NCBI GenBank assembly: GCA_022414725.1
Contig: CM039462.1
Span: forward strand, 179,047,404 to 179,111,403
Direction of reading: 5' to 3'
Length of the DNA stretch: 64,000 bases
Source: Microglena sp. YARC
Taxonomy: Eukaryota; Chlorophyta; Chlorophyceae; Chlamydomonadales; Chlamydomonadaceae
The stretch's first letter is position 1; each line of letters starts with the position of its first letter. The notes under the pieces were generated by a model. The model did not search any database and had not been told where the DNA came from. It worked only from the letters and a program-made list of their open reading frames with translations. The translations under genes were made by a program, and so were the position numbers. Below are positions 32,701-37,256 of this stretch, piece by piece.

Positions 32701-33600
32701 TGGAAAGGCGTGCGCCCGAATAAACGAATGCTTACTATCGTCTTCTTCCTTTCTATTACCAACACCCCCGAATATCTTGCAGCACGCGCCAGGCTGGGTT
32801 TCGTTGGAAGCTTCTGGCACCCCCCCTCCCCACACCACCCGCACCCCACGCCTACACCATCCTTCAAGGACAGAAAGCCGGGCGAAAGGAAAGAGACAAT
32901 AAACGAGGCATCGCCCCGGGGACGGGCTCACGTGCCCCCTATAGGGGAGGCCTGGTACTACAGGGCGTGGGCATCAGGGCACCTAGACCCCCCTAGACTC
33001 GCGGAGCCAGTCGAGGCGATGGGCCAATACCTCTGCTATGCTGGACGCTGAAAAACAGCATTATGTTTGGTTGGATGGGCACGTGACGGGGAGTGTGCAT
33101 AGGCGCCCCTCGGGACCATCACTCTTGCCGCCAACGGTCTATGTGAGCTGGGAGATCTAGAGCGCCTGGTGCGCCAAGGACAGATTAGATGGCAGGGTAG
33201 CAGCGATATAAGATCAGAGCAGCAAAGAAGATGGCGGATCAGGGGGGTCAATGCAAGAAAGCGCAAGGGCGGTACTAATCTTCCAGGAATCCGCAAAACG
33301 GAGCAACGGGAGGTCCAAACCCTAGTGAACAGTTCGCACCAGGAGGCTGAAATCTGGATCCTTGCGAACAATTTCCCACGCCTGCAAATCAGCAGCAGCA
33401 TCGTTAGTGGTTGAGGGGGGTAAATGCAAGCGTGGAGTACAGTTACATTTCGAAAACACCCGGCTGCTTCCCGCCCGAGAGTGGCAGCTACTAGGGCTTC
33501 GTTGATAATCGCTCACCCCCAAGCCGTGTTTTACAACACCCATCCGCAAAGCATCTTCCTCCTCCGTAGTCCAGCATACATATCCTCTTGATTTTCCCAT
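8860..33600 (-). CDS. Telobox-type Myb/SANT plus PHD-finger protein (14-exon model)
   Basis: The joined exons give 3336 nt: 33600-33517, 33381-33340, 32061-32024, 29413-29303, 28428-28365, 25962-25858, 24431-24302, 22151-21952, 19778-19545, 15394-14537, 12755-12620, 12054-11258, 10572-10236 and 9059-8860. This is 1111 residues plus TGA. All introns are GT-AG and all 13 junction phases agree. Residues 1-58 form a single Myb/SANT repeat with WTTEEEDAL, AWEIVRKDPDF and LKDKFRN, matching the N-terminal Myb of plant SMH/TRB telomere-repeat-binding proteins. Residues 308-348 form a PHD finger with cysteines 308, 310, 323, 326, 334, 345, 348 and His331 in C4HC3 spacing. Residues 230-258 are acidic. 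From about 350 on, the protein is Gly/Ser/Pro/Ala-rich and probably disordered. A nuclear chromatin or telomere role is inferred. Missed small exons or a split into two genes remain possible. Confidence 0.72.
9060..9360. repeat. 40-bp array of exon-14 acceptor copies
   Basis: ATAATCCTGCTTACAATTGT plus AGAATTGAATTATCACC recurs about seven times. On the minus strand each copy presents AATTG(C/T)A(T/A)GCAG|GATT, the exon-14 3' splice site. One unit (about 9085-9180) also carries the first 80 nt of the exon. Confidence 0.8.
9360..9452 (+). mobile_element. Dispersed element E, head only
   Basis: GTAGCACGACCTCAGGACCC, GTTAGGGTTCAGCTC and TCATGGTTG match the start of element E. The palindromic element at 9453 follows directly. 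Confidence 0.45.
9453..9606. mobile_element. Palindrome-ended MITE, family M, copy 1
   Basis: The ends AATTCAGGGGATGAACTGGA and its exact inverse (TCCAGTTCATCCCCTGAATT) enclose a 100-bp core with TCGAGAATT repeats. The same structure occurs at 54374-54544 and 57607-57765. It has no coding capacity. Confidence 0.8.
9951..10072. repeat. GCAA tetranucleotide microsatellite
   Basis: GCAAGCAA runs, broken once by CAGGCCAGCCAGGGAGGGAGCG, lie in intron 13. Confidence 0.9.
10236..10572 (-). CDS. Myb/PHD gene exon 13
   Basis: CCACCTCAG precedes GILSSSPDPHGAHASNHPNH. The exon contains a twofold repeat of a 14-residue unit (MSYLGT.HSG.LN) and leaves at GCATGCAG|GTTTGT in phase 1. Confidence 0.68.
10860..11245. 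repeat. AT-rich array (ACTAGTATTATAAACT type) in intron 12
   Basis: About ten units of 35-40 bp contain TATAAACTAGTATTATAAAC. The distal end carries a copy of the exon-12 donor (CTTGCCTGCATCA at 10893 against CTCACCTGCATCA at 11253). Confidence 0.75.
11258..12054 (-). CDS. Myb/PHD gene exon 12
   Basis: CTCAGCAG|GACTAGC opens 797 nt in phase 1. It is rich in Ala, Pro, Ser and Leu, includes short hydrophobic motifs (SLLNSMPSA, VFLDNFLGG) and ends ATGCAG|GTGAGTT in phase 0. No known domain was recognised. This long non-repetitive frame is the best direct evidence for coding in the C-terminal half. Confidence 0.72.
12105..12619. repeat. Exon-11 tail and donor copies in intron 11
   Basis: Two diverged copies of the last 55 nt of exon 11 plus donor (GAC(A/G)GCGACATAGAGCGGTTGT type) lie at about 12222-12275 and 12405-12460. 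They are separated by repeats of CCCACCAAGTACCTGC and TTTAGGTAAGTGGGGG. TTTAGGG-like motifs occur at 12130-12150. Confidence 0.75.
12620..12755 (-). CDS. Myb/PHD gene exon 11
   Basis: ACCAGCAG precedes DPLNLFMSAGGSNSRGHQER and a Gln/Arg-rich stretch ending VSA with donor AG|GTAGGG (phase 0 in, phase 1 out). The exon head is copied upstream (12780-12930) and the exon tail downstream (12200-12480). Confidence 0.68.
12756..12935. repeat. Exon-11 acceptor copies with TTTAGGG motifs, intron 10
   Basis: GACATGAACAGGTTCAGC plus GGATCCTGCTGGTAAA recurs at 12731, 12788, 12842 and 12892. The copies are linked by GGGTTTAGGGTTTAG, a telomere-like spacer. Each unit holds the exon-11 acceptor on the minus strand. 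Confidence 0.8.
13033..13180. repeat. GTT trinucleotide microsatellite
   Basis: Interrupted TTG repeats, uninterrupted for about 50 bp at 13127-13175. The polyglutamine and polyvaline frames over it are compositional. Confidence 0.9.
13215..13345 (+). mobile_element. Dispersed element E, copy
   Basis: It runs from GTAGCACAAACTCAGGGCCC through GGTTCAGTTCATAATTTCC to TTTGACTACCCCTGGACAGT. The same order of blocks is present at 13555-13695 and 53565-53705. Confidence 0.6.
13555..13695 (+). mobile_element. Dispersed element E, copy
   Basis: GTAGCACGATCTCAGGGCCC, GTTTGGGGGTTCAGTTCATC, ACACGGTTGGGCAAGTCCC and GGCCTACCCCTGGACTGTAA appear in order. It lies about 340 bp from the previous copy inside intron 10. 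Confidence 0.65.
13825..14536. repeat. Array of exon-10 donor-site copies in intron 10
   Basis: Units of about 45-60 bp consist of CCAACCAACCAAC runs plus ACATACATACCTGTTGCTCA. On the minus strand each reads GAGCAACAG|GTATGT, identical or nearly so to the exon-10 donor at 14537. About 14 copies lie in a row. Confidence 0.85.
14537..15394 (-). CDS. Myb/PHD gene exon 10 (last two PHD ligands, low-complexity region)
   Basis: CACACAG|GTTCACAGC opens 286 codons in phase 0. VHSVKNYLCQSCLVRVGG supplies the final CxxC. A Gly/Ala/Ser region with two NP(F/L)DPNY/C repeats follows, then five copies of a 13-residue NTSMGAGTSMGPG-type repeat, and a basic tail. The donor is GAGCAACAG|GTATGT. The open frame continues upstream through four further copies of the exon head (see findings). 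Confidence 0.75.
15395..16190. repeat. Exon-10 head repeated with 165-177 bp period
   Basis: TAGGTAGTTCTTCACGCTGT-type sequence recurs at 15371 (functional exon), 15548, 15713, 15878 and 16043. The steps are 177, 165, 165 and 165 bp, all multiples of three, and the minus-strand frame is open through all of them. A sixth copy lies apart at 17404. Confidence 0.85.
16190..17350. repeat. 53-bp minisatellite in the PHD-splitting intron
   Basis: CTTCAGGATGTGACCCTGTG plus TGTCATGTGAACCTGTGTGTGATGAGCTGTGT recurs about 21 times with an exact 53-bp step (16211, 16264 and so on). On the minus strand every unit carries CACACAGGTTCACAT, a copy of the exon-10 3' splice site. Confidence 0.9.
17400..18175. 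repeat. Sixth exon-10 head and 38-48 bp related array
   Basis: The exon-10 head copy lies at 17404-17427. Beyond it, GATGAGAATCGTACTTCAGG plus TTGTGAACCAGTGTGAACGTGTGTGT units vary from 38 to 48 bp. They are related to the 53-bp family but more diverged. Confidence 0.75.
18255..18812. repeat. Minisatellite from the end of element A (CCCTCTTCAAGGAGGTGGGA)
   Basis: About 14 units of 30-47 bp contain CCCTCTTCAAGGAGGTGGGA and GCCCCCAAGCC. The unit corresponds to the terminal CCTTGAAGAGGGGGCT/CCGCC of element A. Part of intron 9; frames across it are compositional. Confidence 0.8.
18815..19032 (+). mobile_element. Dispersed element B, copy 1
   Basis: ACGCGTCGCCATTC, a CCCCCCGA tract with GATATCGGG, CTCCGCGCTTTGCGC, AGTAGCTACTCAACC and the end GAAATCTGAAATAAAAAACA match 60630-60862 throughout. 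There is no coding capacity. The A-rich end suggests a retroposed element. Confidence 0.65.
19075..19212 (-). mobile_element. Dispersed element A, 5' part, inverted
   Basis: On the minus strand it starts TATGCAGCGTCGCAAGCGAC and includes GTTGGCTGACGTGCCAGGCT, as in the copies at 24655, 27117 and 30055. A C tract (19050-19072) ends it where the missing 3' part would lie. Confidence 0.6.
19284..19540. repeat. CATA tetranucleotide microsatellite at the exon-9 donor
   Basis: ACATACATAC runs of about 240 bp abut the exon-9 donor. The donor itself reads GTACGTATGTATG on the minus strand, so the array may have grown from it. Confidence 0.85.
19545..19778 (-). CDS. Myb/PHD gene exon 9 (first six PHD ligands)
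   Basis: A GTCATCAG acceptor precedes 78 codons, ending GTGAAG|GTACGT, phase 0 on both sides. The end of the exon encodes CPCGVTCDDGQQMVECERCQ and WAHTDCVK. It supplies Cys308, Cys310, Cys323, Cys326, His331 and Cys334 of the zinc finger. The exon head is repeated four times upstream. Confidence 0.8.
19779..20290. repeat. Exon-9 head copies in intron 8
   Basis: GGTCTTGATGGACAGGTGGA and TCGTGGAGCCCCTGTTGACA-type units recur near 19845, 19970 and 20070. Each has the acceptor ((A/C)A(T)CAG|(A/G)GGCTCC) and about 45 nt of exon 9, separated by GTAGTGGGTGGGTGG spacer. Confidence 0.8.
20295..20660. repeat. GTGTGGGG repeats with GTCAACAGGG acceptor-like blocks
   Basis: Three blocks of CTAAGCCCAAGGTGGAGACC plus CTGTT(A/G)(A/G)CA are embedded in GT/G-rich sequence. 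On the minus strand each reads AACAGGGTCTCCAC, resembling the exon-9 acceptor and head. Confidence 0.65.
20660..21250. repeat. 39-bp minisatellite in intron 8
   Basis: Units like GGCGCACAAGGTGTATAATTG plus AATTCTAACGCTTTTAAA repeat about 14 times at an exact 39-bp step over much of the array (20821, 20860, 20899, 20938, 20977). Confidence 0.85.
21255..21760. repeat. GT/poly-G repeats with acceptor-like blocks
   Basis: TTCTAAGCCCAAGGTGGAGC plus CCCTGTTGACATGATAGG recurs five times among (GT)n and G runs of about 25-45 bp (near 21368 and 21574). Confidence 0.75.
21800..21951. repeat. 65-bp array of exon-8 donor copies
   Basis: GACTCAGCCGACTGCTGTCA plus CCTGTGTGGTGTGTGG repeats twice before the functional donor region at 21952. 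Each copy reads CAG|GTGACAGCAGTCGG on the minus strand. Confidence 0.8.
21952..22151 (-). CDS. Myb/PHD gene exon 8 (acidic segment)
   Basis: CTTACCAG|GAATCTACG opens the exon in phase 1. It encodes IYDQRRYSEKGQGGGSAKRA, a basic middle, and an acidic run (EFEDEEEEGE...GSEDEEAQRQ) ending CAG|GTGACA in phase 0. Exon-head copies lie at 22230-23080 and donor copies at 21800-21945. Confidence 0.7.
22152..23085. repeat. Exon-8 head copies with TG microsatellites, intron 7
   Basis: Diverged copies of GGCGCTACAGTGAGAAGGGA plus (G)GTGGCGGTAGC...AAGCG (minus strand) lie near 22225-22350, 22590-22640, 22690-22745, 22830-22890, 22930-22985 and 23030-23085. They shorten with distance from the exon and alternate with TGTGTGCATG repeats. 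Confidence 0.75.
23086..24301. repeat. Exon-7 tail/donor copies and long CA repeats, intron 7
   Basis: Three copies of the last 35 nt of exon 7 with donor (GAAATCTGCGATCTTCATGC type on the plus strand) lie at 23108, 23312 and 23470. From 23580 to 24296 the sequence is almost all CACACA with repeated AACCCCTCACCACACAC. Confidence 0.8.
24302..24431 (-). CDS. Myb/PHD gene exon 7
   Basis: GTGCTCATGAGCACAG precedes GDHDGGDGFKAEIMEQGV, and the exon runs to a basic RRKRRPHEDRRF tail (a possible nuclear localisation signal) before TTCG|GTGAGT. It enters in phase 0 and leaves in phase 1. Its head is copied upstream and its tail is copied downstream. Confidence 0.66.
24432..25060. repeat. Exon-7 head copies in intron 6
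   Basis: CTCCTCCATCATGA(T/A)C(C/T)CC with neighbouring exon sequence recurs at about 24480-24575, 24895-24995 and (partly) 25020-25055. The copies are separated by AGACAATGTAAGACTA repeats and one element A copy. Confidence 0.75.
24655..24855 (+). mobile_element. Dispersed element A, full copy
   Basis: It starts TATGCAGCGTCGCCTGCGAC, a 7-bp hairpin, then GGCGGAG...GCGAGTTAGTTACGAGACC, GTTGGCTGACGTGTCAGGCT, GGTCGGTTGGACGGACAAAT and CCCTTGAAGAGGGGTCTGCC. About 200 bp, non-coding. Confidence 0.65.
25061..25578. repeat. 10-bp array (AAGGCAATGG)n
   Basis: About 50 copies of AAGGCAATGG with scattered AAGACAATG(T/G) variants. Long frames on both strands over it are compositional. Confidence 0.95.
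25579..25857. repeat. ACC/AAC triplet array abutting the exon-6 donor
   Basis: Mixed CCA and CAA triplets run to the exon-6 donor, whose intron side reads GTGAGTTGTTGTTG on the minus strand. Confidence 0.9.
25858..25962 (-). CDS. Myb/PHD gene exon 6
   Basis: The 35-codon exon lies between ACTGCAG and CTG|GTGAGTT, phase 0 on both sides, and encodes VVAPPESICGYASTPDLSLA and flanks. Three diverged copies of its acceptor and body lie upstream at about 26030-26130, 26235-26340 and 26450-26560. Confidence 0.62.
25963..26640. repeat. Exon-6 copies with about 190-bp period, intron 5
   Basis: GTGGGGTGAAAGATC(C/T)(A/G)TGGGG, CAGTGACAGGTCTGGAGTT and GGAGGAGCCACCACTGTAAG recur at about 26030, 26230 and 26455. 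Each copy keeps the ACTGCAG acceptor, with G-rich spacers between copies. Confidence 0.8.
26640..27060. repeat. 75-bp tandem array, in-frame on the minus strand
   Basis: GAATGATCTGCGCAGCATC recurs at exact 75-bp steps (26781, 26856, 26931, 27006), so a 25-residue minus-strand unit stays open. Another copy lies beyond the element A insertion at about 27490. It is not joined to a proven exon, so intronic is the default reading. Confidence 0.8.
27117..27322 (+). mobile_element. Dispersed element A, full copy
   Basis: TACGCAGCGTCGCAAATGAC, GCGAGTTAGTTACGAGGCCG, TTGGCTGACGTGTCAGGCTT, GACGGACAAATGGGTAACCC and GAGAGGGCTCCGCCAAAAAA appear in the same order as the copy at 24655. Confidence 0.65.
27713..27912 (+). 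mobile_element. tRNA-derived SINE, copy 2
   Basis: The head has A box TGGTCCAATGGTTC and B box GGGTTCCAATTC. The body runs AGCTGTCAACCGCCATGGTA...GCCCGTTGTC...CACGCCCCACCTGGTGTTAT. The body matches the copies at 8186 and 28145. Confidence 0.6.
28145..28350 (-). mobile_element. tRNA-derived SINE, copy 3 (inverted)
   Basis: On the minus strand, the A box region CTCAGTGGCTGAGC and B box CCGGTTCGTATTCC are followed by GTCAGCCGCCATGGTAGCTT and the end CACGCCCCACCAGGCGTTAT. It lies 15 bp past the exon-5 donor. Confidence 0.65.
28365..28428 (-). CDS. Myb/PHD gene exon 5
   Basis: This 64-nt exon lies between CCTCACAG and GAG|GTAAGC and encodes SMSQASEAPLRALPQDDHLI. It enters in phase 2, matching exon 4, and leaves in phase 0. 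Confidence 0.65.
28640..29302. repeat. Exon-4 tail/donor copies in intron 4
   Basis: AACCAGACACTCACGTGGCT plus CTCGTGAACCCAGAAGCACTGAGCTTCTTACTCCACGGC recurs about six times with 75-130 bp spacing. Each has the donor CCAC|GTGAGTG on the minus strand. CCCTAAACCCTAAACC telomere-like runs sit between copies. Confidence 0.85.
29303..29413 (-). CDS. Myb/PHD gene exon 4
   Basis: CACTCAG|GAATCTGG opens the exon and completes the split Arg codon, then NLVKFRHVSLEEARALKPKG and on to FTRA, with donor AC|GTGAGTG. It finishes the Myb helix and starts a basic linker. The exon tail and donor are copied six to seven times in the following intron. Confidence 0.7.
29420..29712. repeat. GTGTG/GGGTGGGTG simple sequence
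   Basis: G/T-rich microsatellites lie immediately upstream (minus sense) of the exon-4 acceptor. The GATGGGGGTTGAGTGT block is present twice. Confidence 0.85.
29872..30047. mobile_element. MITE-like element, family C
   Basis: GGCTACTCGTAGCAGCTTCT and GGAGCTGCCCAGAAGCTGCT form the inverted ends. Confidence 0.65.
30053..30277 (+). mobile_element. Dispersed element A, full copy
   Basis: TATGCAGCGTCGCAAGCGAT, GGCGGAGAGGTGTTCGCGAC, TTGGTCGGACGGACAAATGG and GGGGGGCTCCGCCCAAAACA occur in element A order. It is inserted within a few bases of the end of a family C MITE. Confidence 0.65.
30340..30690. repeat. 110-bp tandem triplicate
   Basis: AGAACAATACACAGTGGGC occurs at 30371, 30481 and 30591. Each is followed by AGTAAAAC.TGAGCTTAACA and a TTGATTAGACCTTTCC.AG block. 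Confidence 0.8.
30892..31050. mobile_element. MITE-like element, family C
   Basis: GGCAGCTCCCTTTCCCAGTC at one end and GGCGGGAAGCTGCCATGAGT at the other, with the family C core between. A second fragment (3' end only) follows at 31093-31140. Confidence 0.55.
31145..32000. repeat. ACACACCAAACACCC-type minisatellite, intron 3
   Basis: Units of CACCCTCCACACACACCAAA plus CACCCCCCATACATCCCAAA repeat for about 650 bp, followed by C/A-rich sequence next to the exon-3 donor. The long frames on both strands are compositional. Confidence 0.9.
32024..32061 (-). CDS. Myb/PHD gene exon 3 (telobox motif)
   Basis: CTCCCCAG precedes 38 nt encoding AHRSGVQLKDKF, then GTGAGT. The LKDKF(RN) string corresponds to the conserved VDLKDKWRN telobox of plant telomere-binding Myb proteins, with Phe in place of the third Trp. 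Confidence 0.7.
32090..32350. repeat. Short-period TTCAGGCT repeats, intron 2
   Basis: TTTCAGG(C/T)T and GTTCAGGCTA recur about 20 times at 10-12 bp spacing. Confidence 0.8.
32366..32537. mobile_element. MITE-like element, family C
   Basis: GTAGCAGCTTCTAGGCAGCT and the inverse GGAGCTGGCGGAAAGCTGCC...GTAGC bound a family C core. Confidence 0.65.
33340..33381 (-). CDS. Myb/PHD gene exon 2
   Basis: A TTTGCAG acceptor precedes 14 codons, AWEIVRKDPDFSLL, supplying the second Myb tryptophan (residue 30). The donor is the weaker GTGCGA; reading on would meet a TAG within five codons. Confidence 0.68.
33517..33600 (-). CDS. Myb/PHD gene exon 1 (start of Myb repeat)
   Basis: ATG at 33600 begins MGKSRGYVCWTTEEEDAL and the 28-codon exon ends HGLG|GTGAGC in phase 0. 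The start was chosen because SMH/TRB proteins begin with Met-Gly a few residues before the Myb tryptophan, as here (W10). Confidence 0.72.
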
Positions 33601-35064
33601 TTTCGGACGCAGACGACAGGCAACGAGTAGCAACTCAGCCTGGGTTTACATCTCCATAGGTCAGTGGCTCATTGATCGAAACGTTGCTAATAATTCGCAG
33701 CAGTTGCAGACGGGATGCGGGGTTCGAGGGGGAAAAGTTAGGATGGGTTACTACGCCTCAGGATGGGGGAGGGGGTACGGACACAATTGCAATTCGCAAA
33801 GGTGCGTACTCCAGACGGTAAGAGAACAAGACGGTTCGTTTGGGAATTAATGTTGTGATCGGGTTAAACGCGGAGTTTGAAGGACGAGGTGCGGCGAATT
33901 GGTCCCGCCACCACCAACCCACTCCTACCCCACCCCTTGAGTCCACCCAGCCCCAGCCAGGAGAGGGCCCCGTCAACGAGGTGGCGCCCAGACCCAGACC
34001 CCCTCGCCACCCACCCCCCAATGCACCTCTTCCACTCTTCTCGAAGCGAGGTTGCCCATTGGAATTGTAATTTGAGAACAACCCAAAAGCCTAGTAGGCG
34101 TCACAACACATTCAACTTGACGACCCCGCCCATCCTGAACCCAACTCACTCGACGACCCATGAATTCCTGAACGTAACTAACTCGATTACTAAAGGCTGG
34201 CTCCGTTTTCAACCCCGACTTCACGACTGAACCCTACGATTTCGACCCTAGCTCGTGGGCGCATTGACAGGGTGGCAGCTTCCACCTTTCCAAACTTGGA
34301 ACTGCGAGTTCGAATTGCGGACAGTCAAGGGATAGATTCACATGGCTTCGCGATGAGCATGTTCTTTAAACATTGGTTGTGCAACTGTTTCCCCTTGCTC
34401 GAATCCCAGTCTTCGAATTGATTACAGCTTTGCGATGATTTATAAAAGGCAGTCTAGAGACATATGATGCATTGCAAGAGGAGACACAGTTTTCCGCATC
34501 CTTCAAACAGTAAAAGCTATGCTGTGAAGTCGGGTCTAACATTATAGAATCTAGGACGGTAGGATGACAAACGTGTAACACACGAAACACCACAAGTCAA
34601 ACCATGCAAACACTGCACACCAAAAATAAAGCTGCCTCATGCACATAATGCAAAACTGCACACCACCTTCCAACCCATGCTCGAATGATGCGCCGCATGT
34701 CGACCGATGCGCACACTGCATACGGTATCACATGATTACCCCTTCATACACAGCACACGTTAGCTGGTGATATGAGAGGCGGGTCTATGAGGCGGCCACG
34801 CATACTACTGGCCAAGCGCTCATGTGTGTGATTCTGGGTGGGTTGTGCAATGGAGTCAGGTGGTTGTGGTGGGATGTTGGGGTGGGTGGGGTCTGTCATT
34901 AAGGGAGGTTTGTGTGCATAATTTTTTTTGTTCACAATTTTTTATTTTTTAAAGGGAGGGGGTTGGGTTGGGGTTGGGAGCAAATTGTACTGTTGGTGTG
35001 CGATGAAGGGGCTGTGCGGGTGAGAAATAAGCAAGGGGGGAGGATGCCGCCATGTAGCTAGGAC
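33601..35064. other. Upstream region of the Myb/PHD gene, no gene recognised
   Basis: This is ordinary-complexity sequence 5' of the ATG at 33600 on the minus strand. The promoter should lie here, but no TATA box or initiator stands out. Short frames on both strands have no recognisable product. Confidence 0.4.
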
Positions 35065-35355
35065 TGTTGTTGTTCTTGCTTCTCATAGACGATGGGGCAG
35101 GGACACAGAAGGTAGCGACACAGTTGTTACACAGATGGTGCAACGATAAGTGTTGAGATAATAGCAAGAAGACCTTGCCAGAACTAGTAGCGACCAGAGA
35201 CGGCGGCTTCAGGGCCTGCCGGTGCTACAATCTAAGAGCTCTATCTGGCTGACGGTATCAGCCGCTAGCTGGCTGGCGGTCCAGAGTCACAGACCTGGCC
35301 GGGTGTAACCGTGTACAAGGTTAGTATGGTACGACCTGTAAGGCGTACCATAACA
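35065..35355 (-). mobile_element. LTR-A (3' LTR of an old minus-strand copia element)
   Basis: Read on the minus strand it starts TGTTATGGTACGCCTTACAG immediately after a polypurine tract (GAGGGGGA) and ends near GAACAACAACA. That is the layout expected of a 3' LTR. The same LTR lies alone at 4561-4844. Confidence 0.7.
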
Positions 35356-36150
35356 TCCCCCTCAAACCCTGGTACTCTTGTATTCACTAAGTTCCAGGGT
35401 TTTTTAAATGGAACTTGTACACATGGAAAATATTATCTAATTTATATGTAGGGGAGCCATAGAACCATTGGAAATTAGAAATTGGCAGAACCAATTAAAA
35501 CAAATTAGGAATAGCTTCCAGTAAGGGATTTCAGGCTAAGCTGAAAAATAAAAACAGTTCATATGCCTAAAATATATATAGTCTAGAATGTTCTAACTAT
35601 CTATGTCCCCTCAACTGGGAGTTTGTCTTTCTTGATCTTGTCCTGCAGTTCATGCTATATCAATAAATGCTTCGGTCACACACCAAGCGAAGGGCAGGGC
35701 AGTCTCAGCTCAGTCAAGGCTAGGAATCCTCCTAGGCCAGTGAGATAAACCAAGCAAGAGATCTGACCCCATCCTTTGAATAGCAGCCTGCAAGCAAGTA
35801 TCAGCAGGTAAATCATCAAAGCTGCAGGGGGAACGCTTGAAAACAGGGCATATCATGACAATGAGGATATATTCCATAGGAATCCAGGACATGCTAAGGT
35901 TGTTGACACATATCACTTTGGACCCAGCTACTGCACAGCTCTCAGGGTCCACCAGCTTAGCTGAGTGGTTGTTAAGTGCTGCAACATGAGCATCAACCAT
36001 GGCAGCTTGTAGGAATATTGACCACTGTAGAGTTACTCTCTGTTGTCTGGATTGCCCTGAGAAGGACTGGACACACATGTGGAGTCTATCAGTCTTGAAT
36101 GTTAAAAACAAATTGCATTGCACAGGTAGACCATTGCTGACCCAAGACCC

Positions 36151-36306
<156 letters not shown>

Positions 36307-36326
36307 GGGGGGGGGGAGTCTTCTAA

Positions 36327-37256
36327 CTATTCAACCATTACATACCATGCTTTTTGTTTTGAGACATTGATCAGTGGAGCATACAGGGTTGAGGGAGTGG
36401 TGTGCATAGTGGGTGCAAGGTTACCTGACTGCCAGCTATCAACAAGGGTAGTGAATCTTTTGTTTATCCTGTTGATGACTGGCCTAAGGGGCATTCTGGG
36501 TGTGTTCCTGAGGATAGGTACATAGGGCTTTGTGCCTAGTGAGATATCCTGGAGAAGCAGGGCAGACTGTGAGATAGGATCACCAGATGCTTTGGTGAAA
36601 CTGACCTGTGGAATGTTAGTCTGTCTTTCTAACAGGGGACCACTGAGTGGTGCAGATCCAGAGGCATCTGCTTGGCTGCACCTGTCTATCCATTCACTAA
36701 AATCAAGTGCTTCACTGTGTTCAGGTCCCTTACTGCCTGTCCCATCAGGGGGGCCATCATATCCAACATAAGTCTTCCTAAACCTTGCTCTGAGCTGGTC
36801 AGCTGTCTCATCAGCATCTGATCCATCAGTGATGTATGAGTGGATCAGCATCATAACAATAGAGAAGGGTTCTTCAGAGTTCTCTGGGTAGTAGGAGAAG
36901 TATTCATCTTTGTCCAGTCTTGTGCTCCAGGCTGCAGCAGTCTCTGGGGTCATTAGTGCCACAAAGTCCTCCACGTTGAGGCCTCCAGCATCTCCAGGAT
37001 GGTCGTCCTCAGGGTTGCCTCCAGTACTAGTGCTTAGCATCTTGTGCACAGGTAGTCCATACATAGGGGTGTGGAACAGTTCCCTTGCCCTCATGACTGT
37101 CCTCATGGTCAGCACATCTTGTTGGTCCTGGTGTGGTAGCCTGAACTCGACTTGGCTACAGGTGAATGTCACTTCTAGGTGATAGTTGACTTTCATGGCA
37201 GCAGGTACACTCACTGAGGATGTTGTAGGTGGTAAGAGGAGGTGCATGTAGGACAT
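36327..37256 (-). CDS. Unidentified 309-residue frame next to the copia protease
   Basis: A long open frame of balanced composition (for example FSIVMMLIHSYITDGSDADE and RPVINRINKRFTTLVDSW) continues from the protease end. It shows no HHCC, DDE, YVDD or RNase H motif. It could be a captured host sequence, a structural Gag-like domain of a non-autonomous element, or a highly diverged domain I cannot place. Confidence 0.45.
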   Translation of the reverse strand: MSYMHLLLPPTTSSVSVPAAMKVNYHLEVTFTCSQVEFRLPHQDQQDVLTMRTVMRARELFHTPMYGLPVHKMLSTSTGGNPEDDHPGDAGGLNVEDFVALMTPETAAAWSTRLDKDEYFSYYPENSEEPFSIVMMLIHSYITDGSDADETADQLRARFRKTYVGYDGPPDGTGSKGPEHSEALDFSEWIDRCSQADASGSAPLSGPLLERQTNIPQVSFTKASGDPISQSALLLQDISLGTKPYVPILRNTPRMPLRPVINRINKRFTTLVDSWQSGNLAPTMHTTPSTLYAPLINVSKQKAWYVMVE

